From Paracoccus sp. MKU1 (GTDB taxonomy: Bacteria > Pseudomonadota > Alphaproteobacteria > Rhodobacterales > Rhodobacteraceae), in assembly GCF_001447385.1 (NCBI RefSeq), contig NZ_LLWQ01000206.1, forward strand, positions 32,194 to 96,193: a stretch of DNA of 64,000 bases. The letters are read 5' to 3'. Positions 55,670 to 64,000 of this stretch are shown piece by piece. Every line of letters begins with the position of its first letter. Position 1 is the stretch's first letter. The notes below the pieces were generated by a model that had not been told where the DNA came from, did not search any database, and saw only the letters and a program-made list of their open reading frames with translations. The position numbers and the translations under genes are program-made.

Positions 55670-56329
55670 GTGCAACAGGTTGCAACTGCCAGCCCCGCCA
55701 TCAGGGGCGTGAAGCTCTACGGTCGCCTGAAGAAAGAGTTCGGCGAGACCTTCCCGGTGGTGGCCGAGAACGCCGCCCGGGCGCTGCATATCATGGAAGC
55801 CAATTTCATCGGTCGGTTCCTGACCGCGATCCGGGAAGGCGAGTTCTTCGTCTGGATCGAGGAGGAGTGTGGCAAACGCAAGAAGAAGCATCCGATCACC
55901 GACGAGTCCGGTTTCCTTTCCACGGTCACCAGCGGCGTGCTCCACATCGCGCCGCGCGGCAAAGGCTCCTCGCGTCGCAAGGGCGGCCTTATGGCACTTC
56001 TCGGCGCGGTGCTTGTCGGCGCTGCCCTGATCTTCTCCGGCGGCATGGCGGCAGGCGGCCTGCAATCAGCGTTCGGAGCCATGCAGGGCACTTTCTGGGG
56101 CACAGTCGCGCAACTTGGCGTCGGCATGATGCTGTCCGGTATCGGCATGATGTTGTCACCGATGCCGGGCATGGAAGAAACGGACGACAGCCAGTCCTAT
56201 ACCTTCTCGGGGGCGACCAACACCATGACCGAGGGTGGAGCCATCCCGGTCATCTACGGAGAGCCGTTCGTCGGCTCGACGGTCATCTCTGCTGGTATCA
56301 GTATCGAAACGCTGAAGGGCGGCGCGTAA
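55670..56329 (+). CDS. Tail assembly protein I
   Basis: 219 residues from GTG 55670; the start codon and next bases are the palindrome at 55671-55684. GVKLYGRLKKEFGETFPVVAENAARALHIMEANF is the N-terminal ubiquitin-like domain; MALLGAVLVGAALIFSGGMAAGG and LGVGMMLSGIGMMLSPMPG are glycine-rich hydrophobic segments, and GGAIPVIYGEPFVGSTVISAGI closes, all as in lambda gpI. Confidence 0.85.
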   Translation: MQQVATASPAIRGVKLYGRLKKEFGETFPVVAENAARALHIMEANFIGRFLTAIREGEFFVWIEEECGKRKKKHPITDESGFLSTVTSGVLHIAPRGKGSSRRKGGLMALLGAVLVGAALIFSGGMAAGGLQSAFGAMQGTFWGTVAQLGVGMMLSGIGMMLSPMPGMEETDDSQSYTFSGATNTMTEGGAIPVIYGEPFVGSTVISAGISIETLKGGA

Positions 56330-56345
56330 CCGCAATCAACCTTGC

Positions 56346-56376
56346 TTGATGGAGTGTCAAAAGCTACACATGTAGC
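56346..56376 (+). promoter_or_regulatory. Palindrome B and possible promoter before J
   Basis: Perfect GCTACACATGTAGC at 56363-56376, 26 bases before the J start codon; TTGATG lies 17 bases upstream of its start region. Either a late promoter or an operator/terminator-like hairpin. Confidence 0.55.
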
Positions 56377-56401
56377 TGCATTCCATCAGTGGGGTTCAGC
56401 C

Positions 56402-59400
56402 ATGCCGCGCGACGAAGACAAACTGCGCCCGATCTCCGGTTCCGGTGGCGGTAAGAAACGCACACCGAAAGAGACCAAGAACAACCTGATCTCCAAGGCA
56501 GTCGCGCGCTTTGTTGATCTGATCGGCGAAGGGCCGAACGTCGGCCTCGTGAACGGCGCGAAGTCGATCTATATCGACGGAACCCCCCTAGAAAACGAAG
56601 ACGGCAGCCGGAACTTCTCGGGCATCGAATTCCATGAGCGGCTGGGGACTGTCGATCAATCCCCAATCCCCGGGTTCTCGGCAGCCGAGACCGAGGTCAC
56701 GGTCGGCATCACGGTCCAGAAATCCGTTGGCCCCATCACCCGGACCATCAACAACACCGGCCTGACCGCGATCCGCGTCCGCATCAACATCCCGGCGCTC
56801 ATGGCGATGGAAAAGGACGGTGACATCGTCAACCATTCGGTCACCTTCCGGATCGAATATCGGCAGGTCGGGATGCCGTTCTCGACGTTCGGCGGCGAGG
56901 ACATCACCATCCGGGGTAAGACGAACTCGCTCTATGAGGCGGCGTATCGCATCCCTCTTGAAGGGGATGGGCCTTGGGAAGTTCGCGTCACGCGGGTTTC
57001 CGATGACGAAACCGAGTCGAAAAAGCAAAGTGACATCGTCTTCGCCGGTTACACAGAGATCACGGAGAAGAACTTCACCTACCCCTACTGCCACCTGATC
57101 GCCCTTGAGGTGGACAGCGAGCAGTTCTCCGGTGTCCCGAACCGGCTCTACCACGTCCGGGGCCGGATCGTGGAGGTTCCGTCGAACTATGACGCAGCCA
57201 CCCGAACTCTCTCCGGCTTCTGGGATGGCACCTTCAAGCTCGCGTGGACCAACTGCCCGCCGTGGTGCTATCGCGACATGCTGAAGAACATGCGCTACGG
57301 CCTCGGGGCGGCCTTCCGGGACGTCTATATTGACGATGCGACGCTCTATGCCCTGACCCCCTATTGCGACGAACGGGTTGACGACGGCTATGGCGGCACC
57401 GAGCCGCGCTTCAGCCTGAACGTCGCGATCACCGAGCAGCAGGAAGCCTATGACCTGATCAACAATCTGGCCTCGGTCTTCCGGGCGCTCACCTTCTGGG
57501 CATCGGGAACGATCACGCTGGCGCAGGACAAGCCGACCGATCCCGAGATGCTGGTGACCAATGCCAACGTCGAGAATGGAGAGTTCAATCGCTCCGGGAC
57601 GTCGCTTCGTTCGCGCGCCAACGCCGTGATGGTGGCCTACAAGGACAAGACCAATCTCTATCAGGACGCCATCGAGATCGCACAGATGAACGGTCTGGTG
57701 GCGCGCTACGGTTACCGTCCCAAGCAAATCACCGCTTTCGGATGCGACAGCCGGGGGCAAGCGCAACGCCTCGCACGCTGGCTCCTCTATACCGAGCAGT
57801 TCCAGACCGAAGTCATCACCTATCGGGCTGGTGATGACCATGCGTGGGTCAAGCCGGGGTCCGTCATTCAGGTGGTGGACAATGACCACATCGGCACGCG
57901 CTGGGGCGGGCGGGCCGTCTACTACCAAGGCAATCTGGTCATCGTGGACGGCATCAGCGACGTCGCCTCGGTGCAACTTGGATGCCAGTTCCGCTACCTG
58001 ACCAATGACCATGCGGTGCAACAGGTTGCAATCAACGCCGTCACCACCAACACCGACGGCACGGTGAGCCTCACGCTGGCCCAGAGCCTGCCGAACGACC
58101 TTCCCGACGGCTTCGTCTGGGCCGTGCTGATCCCGGGCGATCTGGAACCGGAAACCTACCGCGTGTTGACCAAGGCCGAGGTCGAGCCGGGCATCTATGA
58201 GATCAGCGCGCTCAACTACGTCGCCGACAAATACGCGCAGGTCGAGGACGGCATTGACTTCGAGAGCATAGAAGACCCGACCCGGATCGGATCAGCGCCG
58301 GGCACGCCCAGAAACCCGAGCTTGATCTTTTCGGCACGGAATGTTCCGGGCACCGAGCAGGACATCAAGGCGCTGGTTTCGTGGACCCCGTCCAGAGAGG
58401 GCGCGGCAGTCAGCGAATTCATCGTGGAAGTGCGCGTAAACGGCGGGGCCTACGCCTTCGCCGGAGAATTCGGCACGTCCAATGCCGAGATCGGCTATCC
58501 CTTCTTCCTTCGCGGCGACGATGTGCAGTTCCGCATCTGCGCACAATCTGCGTCCGGTCGCAGGTCTGAATGGGCCTATACCCCGCAGATGACGGTGACG
58601 GGGCGCAGCACCAGCGCGCGCCCGATCACGGCGGCAGGGGTCACTAACACCACCAGCGGGCCTGTGCTCTACTGGGCATTGCCAGAAGACGAGCCGGGCC
58701 TTGCCCGCGTGGTTATCGCCCGAACCCCGATGGAAAAGCTGGTGCCCGCCGCCGGGGACATCATCGCGCGGCTTGCGCCTTGCGATACCTATACCGACAG
58801 CGACGGCCCCCTTGATGTGGATCAGAAATACTGGTTCCGGACCACGGTCCACGATGCGGATGTTCCCGCTTCGCCATGGGTCGGCCCCGTAATCGGCAAA
58901 AAGCTGGCGCTGGAACCGGAGGATATTTCCGACGTCTTCAAGGACTGGCTGGATGGGTTGAAGGCAATCCGATCTGTCGCTGTCCTGCCCCCCACGGGTG
59001 AGCTTGACGAACTGGTATGGCTGATCCCCGAGAAGCGTCTGTATCGCTGGAACGGCGAAGCATGGGAGCGCGCGGTAGCGGATTTCGAGCCGACCCCAGA
59101 AGACTTCCCGGAAGACCTGCGCCCGGTCGAGGTGGTTCACGAACTACCGACCGAAGGCAATTTCGACGGTCGGGTGGTCCTGCTTCTCTCGGACGGCAAG
59201 ATTTACCGCTACACGGGCGGAGAATGGTCCGCTGCCGTCGAGGCCGTCGATATTACCGGCAAGGTCGTTGCAGACCAGATTGACGACGGCGCGATCAGCA
59301 TCGCCAAGTTCGCAACGGGCCTGCGCCCGGTCGAGATCGTGTCGGCGCTTCCCGGCCCGCCTCACGTTTCTGGTCGGACGGTGGTTCTGACCACGGACCA

Positions 59401-62400
59401 TCAGCTTTACAGAAACGACGGGTCCGGATGGACCAAGGCGATCAACGCCGAGGACATAGCCGGTCAGCTTCAAGCCGCGCAGATCGCGGCTCTGGAAGCC
59501 TCCAAGATCACCGGCCAGATGACCAGCGAGCAGATCGCTGACCTAGACGCGGTAAAGCTGACCGGGCAGGTGGTCGCGGCCCAGATTGCCCAGAACGCCA
59601 TTACAGCGACACATGTAGCGAACAACGCAATCACCACCGCGAAAATCGCCAACAACGCCGTCGCCTCGGCCAAGCTGGCCGCCAACGCGGTGACGTCCGA
59701 GAAGATCGCGGACGCGGCCATCACGACGGCCAAGTTCGCTGCTGGTCTGCGGCCTATCGAGATCGTGTCCGCGCTGCCCGGAACCCCGCATATCGAGGGC
59801 CGAACGGTTTTCCTGACCACGGATGGCAAGCTCTACCGGAATACCGGCGGCGGCTGGACGGCGGCTATCGCGTCAGAAGACATCGCAGGCACCATCGCCT
59901 CGGCCCAGATCGAGGCGCTTGCTGCATCCAAGATCACCGGCCAACTGACCAATGCCCAGATCGCGGCACTGGACGCGGCAAAGCTCACCGGGCAGGTGGT
60001 CTCTTCGCAGATCGCCAACAGCGCCATCACGGATGCCAAGATCGCCGGGCTGGCGGCGTCGAAGATCACGGGGCAACTTACGGACGCCCAGATCGCGCAG
60101 GTGGCCGCTGCCAAGCTGACCGGACAGGTGGTCGCCTCGCAGATTGCGGATGCTGCGATCACTACCGCGAAGTTCGCCTCGGGCCTGCGCCCGGTCGAGA
60201 TTGTGTCCGCTCTGCCTACCTCGGGAAACGTCGCGGGTCGCACGGTATTCCTGACCACCGACGGCAAGATGTATCGCCATACCGGAAGCCCGGCAGGTGC
60301 CGCTGGCTTCACCGCAGCAACACCTGCGGCTGACATAACTGGGCAGCTAACGAGTGCCCAGATCGCCTCTATCGAGGCGGCAAAGCTGACGGGACAGATC
60401 ACCTCTACCCAAATCGCCAATAGCGCCATCACCGACGCGAAGATCGCGGGTCTGGCCGCGTCCAAGATTACCGGGCAATTGACCGATGGTCAGATCGCTG
60501 CTCTGGATGCCGCGAAGCTCACGGGACAGATCACCTCGGTTCAGATCGCCGACAGCGCCATCACCGATGCGAAAATAGCGGGACTGGCTGCCTCGAAGAT
60601 CACCGGCCAGTTGACCGATGGGCAGATCGCGCAGGTCGCTGCTGCGAAACTGACGGGACAGGTTGTTGCCACCCAGATTGCGGACGCCGCCATCACGGTG
60701 GCAAAGTTCGCCTCGGGCCTGCGCCCGGTAGAAATCGTGTCTTCGCTGCCGGGGACCGGGAACTTCGCGGGCCGCGTCGTTTTCCTGACCACCGACGGCA
60801 AGCTCTACCGACACACCGGATCGCCTGCTGGTGCAACGGGTTTCACCGCTGCCACCCCGGCAGGGGACATTTCCGGTCAGCTTTCCAATGATCAGATCGC
60901 CGCAATCGAAGCGGCAAAGGTGACGGGACAGATCGTGTCCGAGCAGATCGCGGCCAGCGCGATCACCGCGACAAAGCTCGCCATCGGCGACATGACCAAC
61001 CTGATCACCGATCCCAACTTTGTCGAGCTTGGCACCTACTGGACGCCGAGTGCCGCGACCCTCTCGCCAATCGTCCCCACCGATCCCGCAAGATGGCTGT
61101 CGAACCGCATCATCCTGATCGCCGCTGATGCGAGTTGGGGTCAGGCCATCAGCCAGACCTTCAGCGTAGACGCGAATACCGAATATTTCCTGTCTGCACT
61201 GACCACCTCCTTCGGCGGCCCGGGAGGCCCGGAAAATTCGACGGCTAGACTCACCATCAACTGGCTCCTCGCCGATGGAACGTGGACGGGCGTCGTTCTC
61301 GTCGGGTCGGCCATCACTACTAGTTGGAACCCCACGCTGCTGTCTGGGAGCGTAACCGCTCCGGAGACCGCCATTGGCGCGCGCGTTCAACTGCAAGCCA
61401 CCGGCGCGACCGGCGCGGTGGCGCGCTTCTCCAATCCGACCGTGCGCCGCAAGAGCAGCACGGAAATGATCGTTGACGGTGCGATCAATGATCTGAAGCT
61501 CGCGTCCAACGCCGTCACGGCGGCCAAAATCGCTGCGAACGCCGTCGGCAGCACCAATATCGCTGACAACGCGGTGTCCACGCCCAAGCTGGTCGCCGGA
61601 TCGGTCGAGACGTCGAAGCTGGCCGCAGGTTCCGTCGTCGCCGACAAGCTGTCCGCCAATGCGGTGACGTCGGAAAAGATCGTGGCCGGGGCCGTCACGG
61701 TCGGGAAGATCGCCGCCAACGCGGTGACCGCGACGGAAATCGCGGCGGGAACCATCGTCGCCGCCAACATCGCCACCAATGCTGTCACCACAGCGAAGAT
61801 CGCGGCTGGTGCCGTGACGGCAACCGAGATCGCTGCTGGGGCAGTCGTTGCCGACAAGGTAGCCGCCAACGCCGTCACCACGGCCAAGATTGCCGCAGGC
61901 GCGGTGACTGCAAACGAAATCGCAACCGGGGCGGTTACCGCTGACAAAGTTGCTGCCAACGCCATCACCGCAGGGAAGATCGCAGCGGGGGCCATCACCG
62001 CCGCAGAAATCGCTGCCGGGGCGATCACGACTTCCAAGCTGCTGATCTCGGATACCACCAACCTGTTCCCCGACTACGACGGTCTGGACCTCGGCCTCTA
62101 CTCTTCCAGCGCCAACATCTCGCAAATCGCGGCGATTGTAGCCGCCGTTGGTCGATACGAAATCTCCGTCTCCAACGCGGACACGTCGGTTACCACCGCA
62201 TGGTTCCCGCTGGAAGCCGGGACGGAATACCTCGCGAGAGGGGCCTGCCGCGTGGGGTCCGCCGGAGCCGGGAGGAACGTCACTCTTAGCATCGAATTCG
62301 GCTCCCTTGATGCTGCTGGCGCGGTCACCCCGACCCGTCAGGTCCAAATACAGCAACGGCTCGGATCGTCGTCGCTTGTGCCTGCGACCGTTGCGGTGAC

Positions 62401-64000
62401 GACAGGTTCGACCGAACGTCGCTTCAGATTTGTCATGGTGTCGGAAGGTGTCGCCGGGACCGGGACCACGGCCCGCATGAGCGGCTTGAGCCTGCGTCTC
62501 CGCATGGCAGGAGAGCTTATTGTGGACGGCGCGATCACGTCCACGAAGATCGCCACCAATGCGGTGACTGCCGATGCCGTCGCCGCCAATGCGATCACCG
62601 CCAATGCCTTGGCTGCCAATTCCGTCACGGCGGGAAAGATCAGCGCGGGTGCGGTGACCGCCGCCAAGGTGGCTGCCGGGGCTATCGAAGCTGCCAGCAT
62701 CGCCTCTGGTGCGATCACAGCAGACAAGTTGTCCGCCAATGCGGTGACTGCCGACAAAATCCAAGCCAACGCTGTGACCACGGCCAAGATCGCGACGAAT
62801 GCTGTCACGGCCAACGAAATCGCGGTCGGGACCATCATCGCCGAAAACATCGCGGCCAACGCCATCACCACCCCGAAAATCGCGGCGGGCGCAGTCGAAA
62901 CGGCCAAGTTGGCCGCCGGGTCTGTGGTCGCCGACCGTATCGCCGCAGGCGCGGTGACCGCCGACAAAGTGTCGGCCAACGCCGTCACCGCAGACAAGAT
63001 CGCGGCGAATGCGGTGACCACCCAGAAGATCGCGACAAACGCCGTCACGGCAAACGAGATCGCCGCTGGAACTATCGTTGCGGCTAATATCGCGTCGAAC
63101 GCTGTCACGACTGCCAAGATCGCGGCGGGTGCTGTGACGGCCAATGAAATCGCCGCCGGGTCGATCACCGCCGATAAGGTCGCAGCCAATGCCATCACGG
63201 CGGGAAAGATCGCCGCTGGGGCCATCACTTCTACCGAAATCGCGGCCAACGCCATCACGGCAGACAAGGTGCTGATCGGCAATACCGCGAACCTTCTGGC
63301 CGAACCCGACTTCAATGCAGGTGGCGCGGGTTGGACTGGTGTCCCCAGCGCCAACTTCAACATCGTCAGCGGGATAGGCCCGCAAGGCAACATGATCAAC
63401 ATGCTGCGGGCCACCCCAACAGCGGCGGACGTCAGCGTCAACAACAGGGATTGGCGCGTCACTACGCAGACGCTTCGCCAAGTCGTTCCGGGGTCGGCAT
63501 TCCGATACACGATGACGGTTCGCCTTGTGAGCGGGAATTCTGGCTCGATCCGCATCAACCTAGTTGAGCGCGTGACCCCGGATGGATCGAACAACTGGAT
63601 CAATCCGGTTATCGCCGACGCCGCGACCATGACGCCCGGAGAATGGGTCACCCTGACCGGAGAGAGGGCATTGCCGTTTGCCCGGGGCTTCATGGGCCTG
63701 CGTGTCCAATGCTCCAACGCGGTCGGGACAGTTTTCGAGGTTGCCGACGTCTCCATGCAAATGATGGGGACGGGGGAATTGATTGTTGACGGGGCCATCA
63801 CCTCGCTCAAGATCGCCACCGGCGCGGTTACCGCAGACGCTGTTGCGGCCAATGCGATCACCGCTGACAAGGTTGCGGCCAACGCCATCACGGCAGCCGC
63901 CATTTCGTCGGGCGCTGTCACCGCTGCCAAGGTCGCGGCTGGTGCCATCAAAACGGCCAACTTGGCCGCCGGGGCTGTGAAGCCGACACTCTTGCCGCCA
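56402..64000 (+). CDS. Tail-tip/host-specificity protein J, incomplete at right edge
   Basis: Open frame of 2533 codons with no stop before the window end. Residues 1-550 follow lambda gpJ (KNNLISKAVARFVDLIGEGP, VGLVNGAKSIYIDGTPLE, GITVQKSVGPITR, FWASGTITLAQDKP). Fibronectin-III-like segments follow (~620-840). From 59095 five modules start with LRPVEIVSxLP and contain GRTVFLTTDGKLYRHTG; between them and to the end run AxxITADKIAANAVT-type repeats. Three interspersed stretches (NLITDPNFVELGTYW, NLFPDYDGLDLGLY, NLLAEPDFNAGGAGW) look like carbohydrate-binding-type sandwiches. Very large for J; determines receptor recognition. Confidence 0.92.
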   Translation, partial: MPRDEDKLRPISGSGGGKKRTPKETKNNLISKAVARFVDLIGEGPNVGLVNGAKSIYIDGTPLENEDGSRNFSGIEFHERLGTVDQSPIPGFSAAETEVTVGITVQKSVGPITRTINNTGLTAIRVRINIPALMAMEKDGDIVNHSVTFRIEYRQVGMPFSTFGGEDITIRGKTNSLYEAAYRIPLEGDGPWEVRVTRVSDDETESKKQSDIVFAGYTEITEKNFTYPYCHLIALEVDSEQFSGVPNRLYHVRGRIVEVPSNYDAATRTLSGFWDGTFKLAWTNCPPWCYRDMLKNMRYGLGAAFRDVYIDDATLYALTPYCDERVDDGYGGTEPRFSLNVAITEQQEAYDLINNLASVFRALTFWASGTITLAQDKPTDPEMLVTNANVENGEFNRSGTSLRSRANAVMVAYKDKTNLYQDAIEIAQMNGLVARYGYRPKQITAFGCDSRGQAQRLARWLLYTEQFQTEVITYRAGDDHAWVKPGSVIQVVDNDHIGTRWGGRAVYYQGNLVIVDGISDVASVQLGCQFRYLTNDHAVQQVAINAVTTNTDGTVSLTLAQSLPNDLPDGFVWAVLIPGDLEPETYRVLTKAEVEPGIYEISALNYVADKYAQVEDGIDFESIEDPTRIGSAPGTPRNPSLIFSARNVPGTEQDIKALVSWTPSREGAAVSEFIVEVRVNGGAYAFAGEFGTSNAEIGYPFFLRGDDVQFRICAQSASGRRSEWAYTPQMTVTGRSTSARPITAAGVTNTTSGPVLYWALPEDEPGLARVVIARTPMEKLVPAAGDIIARLAPCDTYTDSDGPLDVDQKYWFRTTVHDADVPASPWVGPVIGKKLALEPEDISDVFKDWLDGLKAIRSVAVLPPTGELDELVWLIPEKRLYRWNGEAWERAVADFEPTPEDFPEDLRPVEVVHELPTEGNFDGRVVLLLSDGKIYRYTGGEWSAAVEAVDITGKVVADQIDDGAISIAKFATGLRPVEIVSALPGPPHVSGRTVVLTTDHQLYRNDGSGWTKAINAEDIAGQLQAAQIAALEASKITGQMTSEQIADLDAVKLTGQVVAAQIAQNAITATHVANNAITTAKIANNAVASAKLAANAVTSEKIADAAITTAKFAAGLRPIEIVSALPGTPHIEGRTVFLTTDGKLYRNTGGGWTAAIASEDIAGTIASAQIEALAASKITGQLTNAQIAALDAAKLTGQVVSSQIANSAITDAKIAGLAASKITGQLTDAQIAQVAAAKLTGQVVASQIADAAITTAKFASGLRPVEIVSALPTSGNVAGRTVFLTTDGKMYRHTGSPAGAAGFTAATPAADITGQLTSAQIASIEAAKLTGQITSTQIANSAITDAKIAGLAASKITGQLTDGQIAALDAAKLTGQITSVQIADSAITDAKIAGLAASKITGQLTDGQIAQVAAAKLTGQVVATQIADAAITVAKFASGLRPVEIVSSLPGTGNFAGRVVFLTTDGKLYRHTGSPAGATGFTAATPAGDISGQLSNDQIAAIEAAKVTGQIVSEQIAASAITATKLAIGDMTNLITDPNFVELGTYWTPSAATLSPIVPTDPARWLSNRIILIAADASWGQAISQTFSVDANTEYFLSALTTSFGGPGGPENSTARLTINWLLADGTWTGVVLVGSAITTSWNPTLLSGSVTAPETAIGARVQLQATGATGAVARFSNPTVRRKSSTEMIVDGAINDLKLASNAVTAAKIAANAVGSTNIADNAVSTPKLVAGSVETSKLAAGSVVADKLSANAVTSEKIVAGAVTVGKIAANAVTATEIAAGTIVAANIATNAVTTAKIAAGAVTATEIAAGAVVADKVAANAVTTAKIAAGAVTANEIATGAVTADKVAANAITAGKIAAGAITAAEIAAGAITTSKLLISDTTNLFPDYDGLDLGLYSSSANISQIAAIVAAVGRYEISVSNADTSVTTAWFPLEAGTEYLARGACRVGSAGAGRNVTLSIEFGSLDAAGAVTPTRQVQIQQRLGSSSLVPATVAVTTGSTERRFRFVMVSEGVAGTGTTARMSGLSLRLRMAGELIVDGAITSTKIATNAVTADAVAANAITANALAANSVTAGKISAGAVTAAKVAAGAIEAASIASGAITADKLSANAVTADKIQANAVTTAKIATNAVTANEIAVGTIIAENIAANAITTPKIAAGAVETAKLAAGSVVADRIAAGAVTADKVSANAVTADKIAANAVTTQKIATNAVTANEIAAGTIVAANIASNAVTTAKIAAGAVTANEIAAGSITADKVAANAITAGKIAAGAITSTEIAANAITADKVLIGNTANLLAEPDFNAGGAGWTGVPSANFNIVSGIGPQGNMINMLRATPTAADVSVNNRDWRVTTQTLRQVVPGSAFRYTMTVRLVSGNSGSIRINLVERVTPDGSNNWINPVIADAATMTPGEWVTLTGERALPFARGFMGLRVQCSNAVGTVFEVADVSMQMMGTGELIVDGAITSLKIATGAVTADAVAANAITADKVAANAITAAAISSGAVTAAKVAAGAIKTANLAAGAVKPTLLPP
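59095..60950 (+). repeat. Five degenerate modules inside J
   Basis: LRPVE(I/V)V starts near 59119, 59321, 59735, 60183 and 60717; each is followed by a G-R-(T/V)-V-(F/V)-L-(T/L)-(T/S)-D-(G/H) strand and A-A-K-(L/I)-T-G-Q repeats. DNA identity between the third and fourth is high, so they arose by duplication. Confidence 0.8.
61480..63999 (+). repeat. A-V-T-A-D-K-I-A-A-N coil-like repeat tract in J
   Basis: Dozens of 10-15 residue units such as NAVTAAKIAA, GAVTATEIAAG, NAITADKV, in three blocks (about 61480-62040, 62530-63270, 63785 to the edge) separated by beta-sandwich-like inserts. Regular spacing suggests a fibrous trimer. Confidence 0.8.

Larger units (their letters stand above)
1755..58030. 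repeat. Palindrome A family, TGCAACNNGTTGCA (36 perfect copies)
   Basis: Starts of perfect copies: 1755, 2275, 2313, 5357, 6145, 8310, 8796, 9507, 10126, 11045, 12159, 13048, 14158, 15919, 16577, 18912, 20091, 21395, 23473, 24341, 26116, 27004, 28593, 32109, 33509, 34951, 36456, 37162, 39047, 41017, 41967, 43211, 46556, 48852, 55671, 58017. One-mismatch copies: 9432, 17123, 22960, 49908, 53793, 60832. The central pair is CC or GG in 24 of 36. Eighteen lie in coding sequence. Chance expectation for twelve fixed bases in 64 kb is far below one. Confidence 0.97.
33611..59619. repeat. Palindrome B family, GCTACANNTGTAGC
   Basis: Perfect at 45059 and 56363. One or two mismatches at 34466 (GCCACATGTGTAGC), 42008 (GTTACACATGTAGC), 42720 (GCTACACATGAAGC), 49758 (GCTACAAGTGTGGC) and 59606 (GCGACACATGTAGC). 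Half-type CACTTGTAGCCC at 15941 and 33613 and CTACAAGTGTGG at 2331. Most lie just before thyX, the winged-helix gene, protease, scaffold, the gene after the capsid, and J. Confidence 0.7.

Noticed and set aside
1755..58030. Reading the repeated 14-mer as a CRISPR array or transposon end
   Set aside because: Copies are dispersed one per 1-3 kb without regular spacers, have no flanking duplications and are not paired with any transposase or Cas gene.
60347..63481. A 1044-residue open frame on the minus strand with VxSDxxGxD-type repeats (and a 540-residue one at 62338-63960)
   Set aside because: They are the mirror of the repetitive tail-tip gene, whose plus frame is open from 56402 to the edge and matches gpJ. 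No ribosome site or promoter supports the minus frames.
1..64000. Integrase, attachment site, lysogeny repressor, tRNA or rRNA genes
   Set aside because: I looked for tyrosine/serine recombinase motifs, CI-like proteins and cloverleafs with CCA-ready ends and found none that could be supported.

Overview
The window is one high-GC segment of a tailed double-stranded DNA phage. Apart from a single gene every gene reads left to right. The virion genes follow the lambda-type (siphovirus) order: terminase, portal, head morphogenesis, protease, capsid, connectors, tail tube, G/GT chaperones by frameshift, tape measure, M-L-K-I-J. I saw no integrase, attachment site, classical repressor or tRNA, so a lytic or non-integrating phage is the simplest reading, though the window is incomplete at both ends: an AsnB-like gene is cut at the left edge and the tail-tip gene runs off the right edge. 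The host is most likely an alphaproteobacterium, perhaps Rhodobacterales. This is inferred from GC content, sigma-70-like promoters, the small-protein families and a CCUCCUCCC-loop RNA of the kind known from that class, and it is not proven.

Layout. 0-5.6 kb: AsnB-like enzyme, possible M15-like protein, basic small protein, two ParB-like proteins and a CmoA-like SAM enzyme. 5.6-8.8 kb: probable small and clear large terminase. 8.8-37.3 kb: about 60 small, tightly overlapping early-type genes in short transcription units, each behind its own promoter. Recognisable products are a YefM/YoeB-type toxin-antitoxin pair, an Acb2/Tad1-like protein, a third ParB-like protein, an N6-adenine-type DNA methyltransferase, PhoH, a protein carrying a family A polymerase motif A-like stretch, a GNAT acetyltransferase, dUTPase, ThyX, an OmpR-type winged-helix protein, many one- or two-helix membrane proteins and one exported protein. 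The only minus-strand gene, an HTH protein, lies at 35.3-35.8 kb. 37.3-39.1 kb: a 597-residue unknown. 39.2-64 kb: head and tail genes. No gene-free stretch exceeds 300 bases. The largest gaps (31968-32200, 24789-24973, 19537-19706, 32666-32829, 35127-35274) hold promoters, terminators and candidate RNAs.

Regulation is the most unusual part. (1) A 14-bp interrupted palindrome, TGCAACNNGTTGCA, occurs 36 times without mismatch; about half the copies are inside genes, and many intergenic copies sit just upstream of a -35 box. (2) About 20 promoters share TTGAC(A/G), a 17-bp spacer and a TATAAA-like -10; fifteen of them continue with GTCAGAGA at the predicted transcript start and then an AGGAGA-type ribosome site. 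(3) Two intergenic regions look like small-RNA genes complementary to this shared leader. One has a double hairpin with CCTCC-rich loops (anti-Shine-Dalgarno, cuckoo/CcsR-like); the other carries TCTCTGAC, the complement of GTCAGAGA, and ends in an intrinsic terminator. (4) A second palindrome, GCTACANNTGTAGC, marks starts of virion and late units. Together these suggest one phage-wide switch that treats dozens of small units as a regulon.
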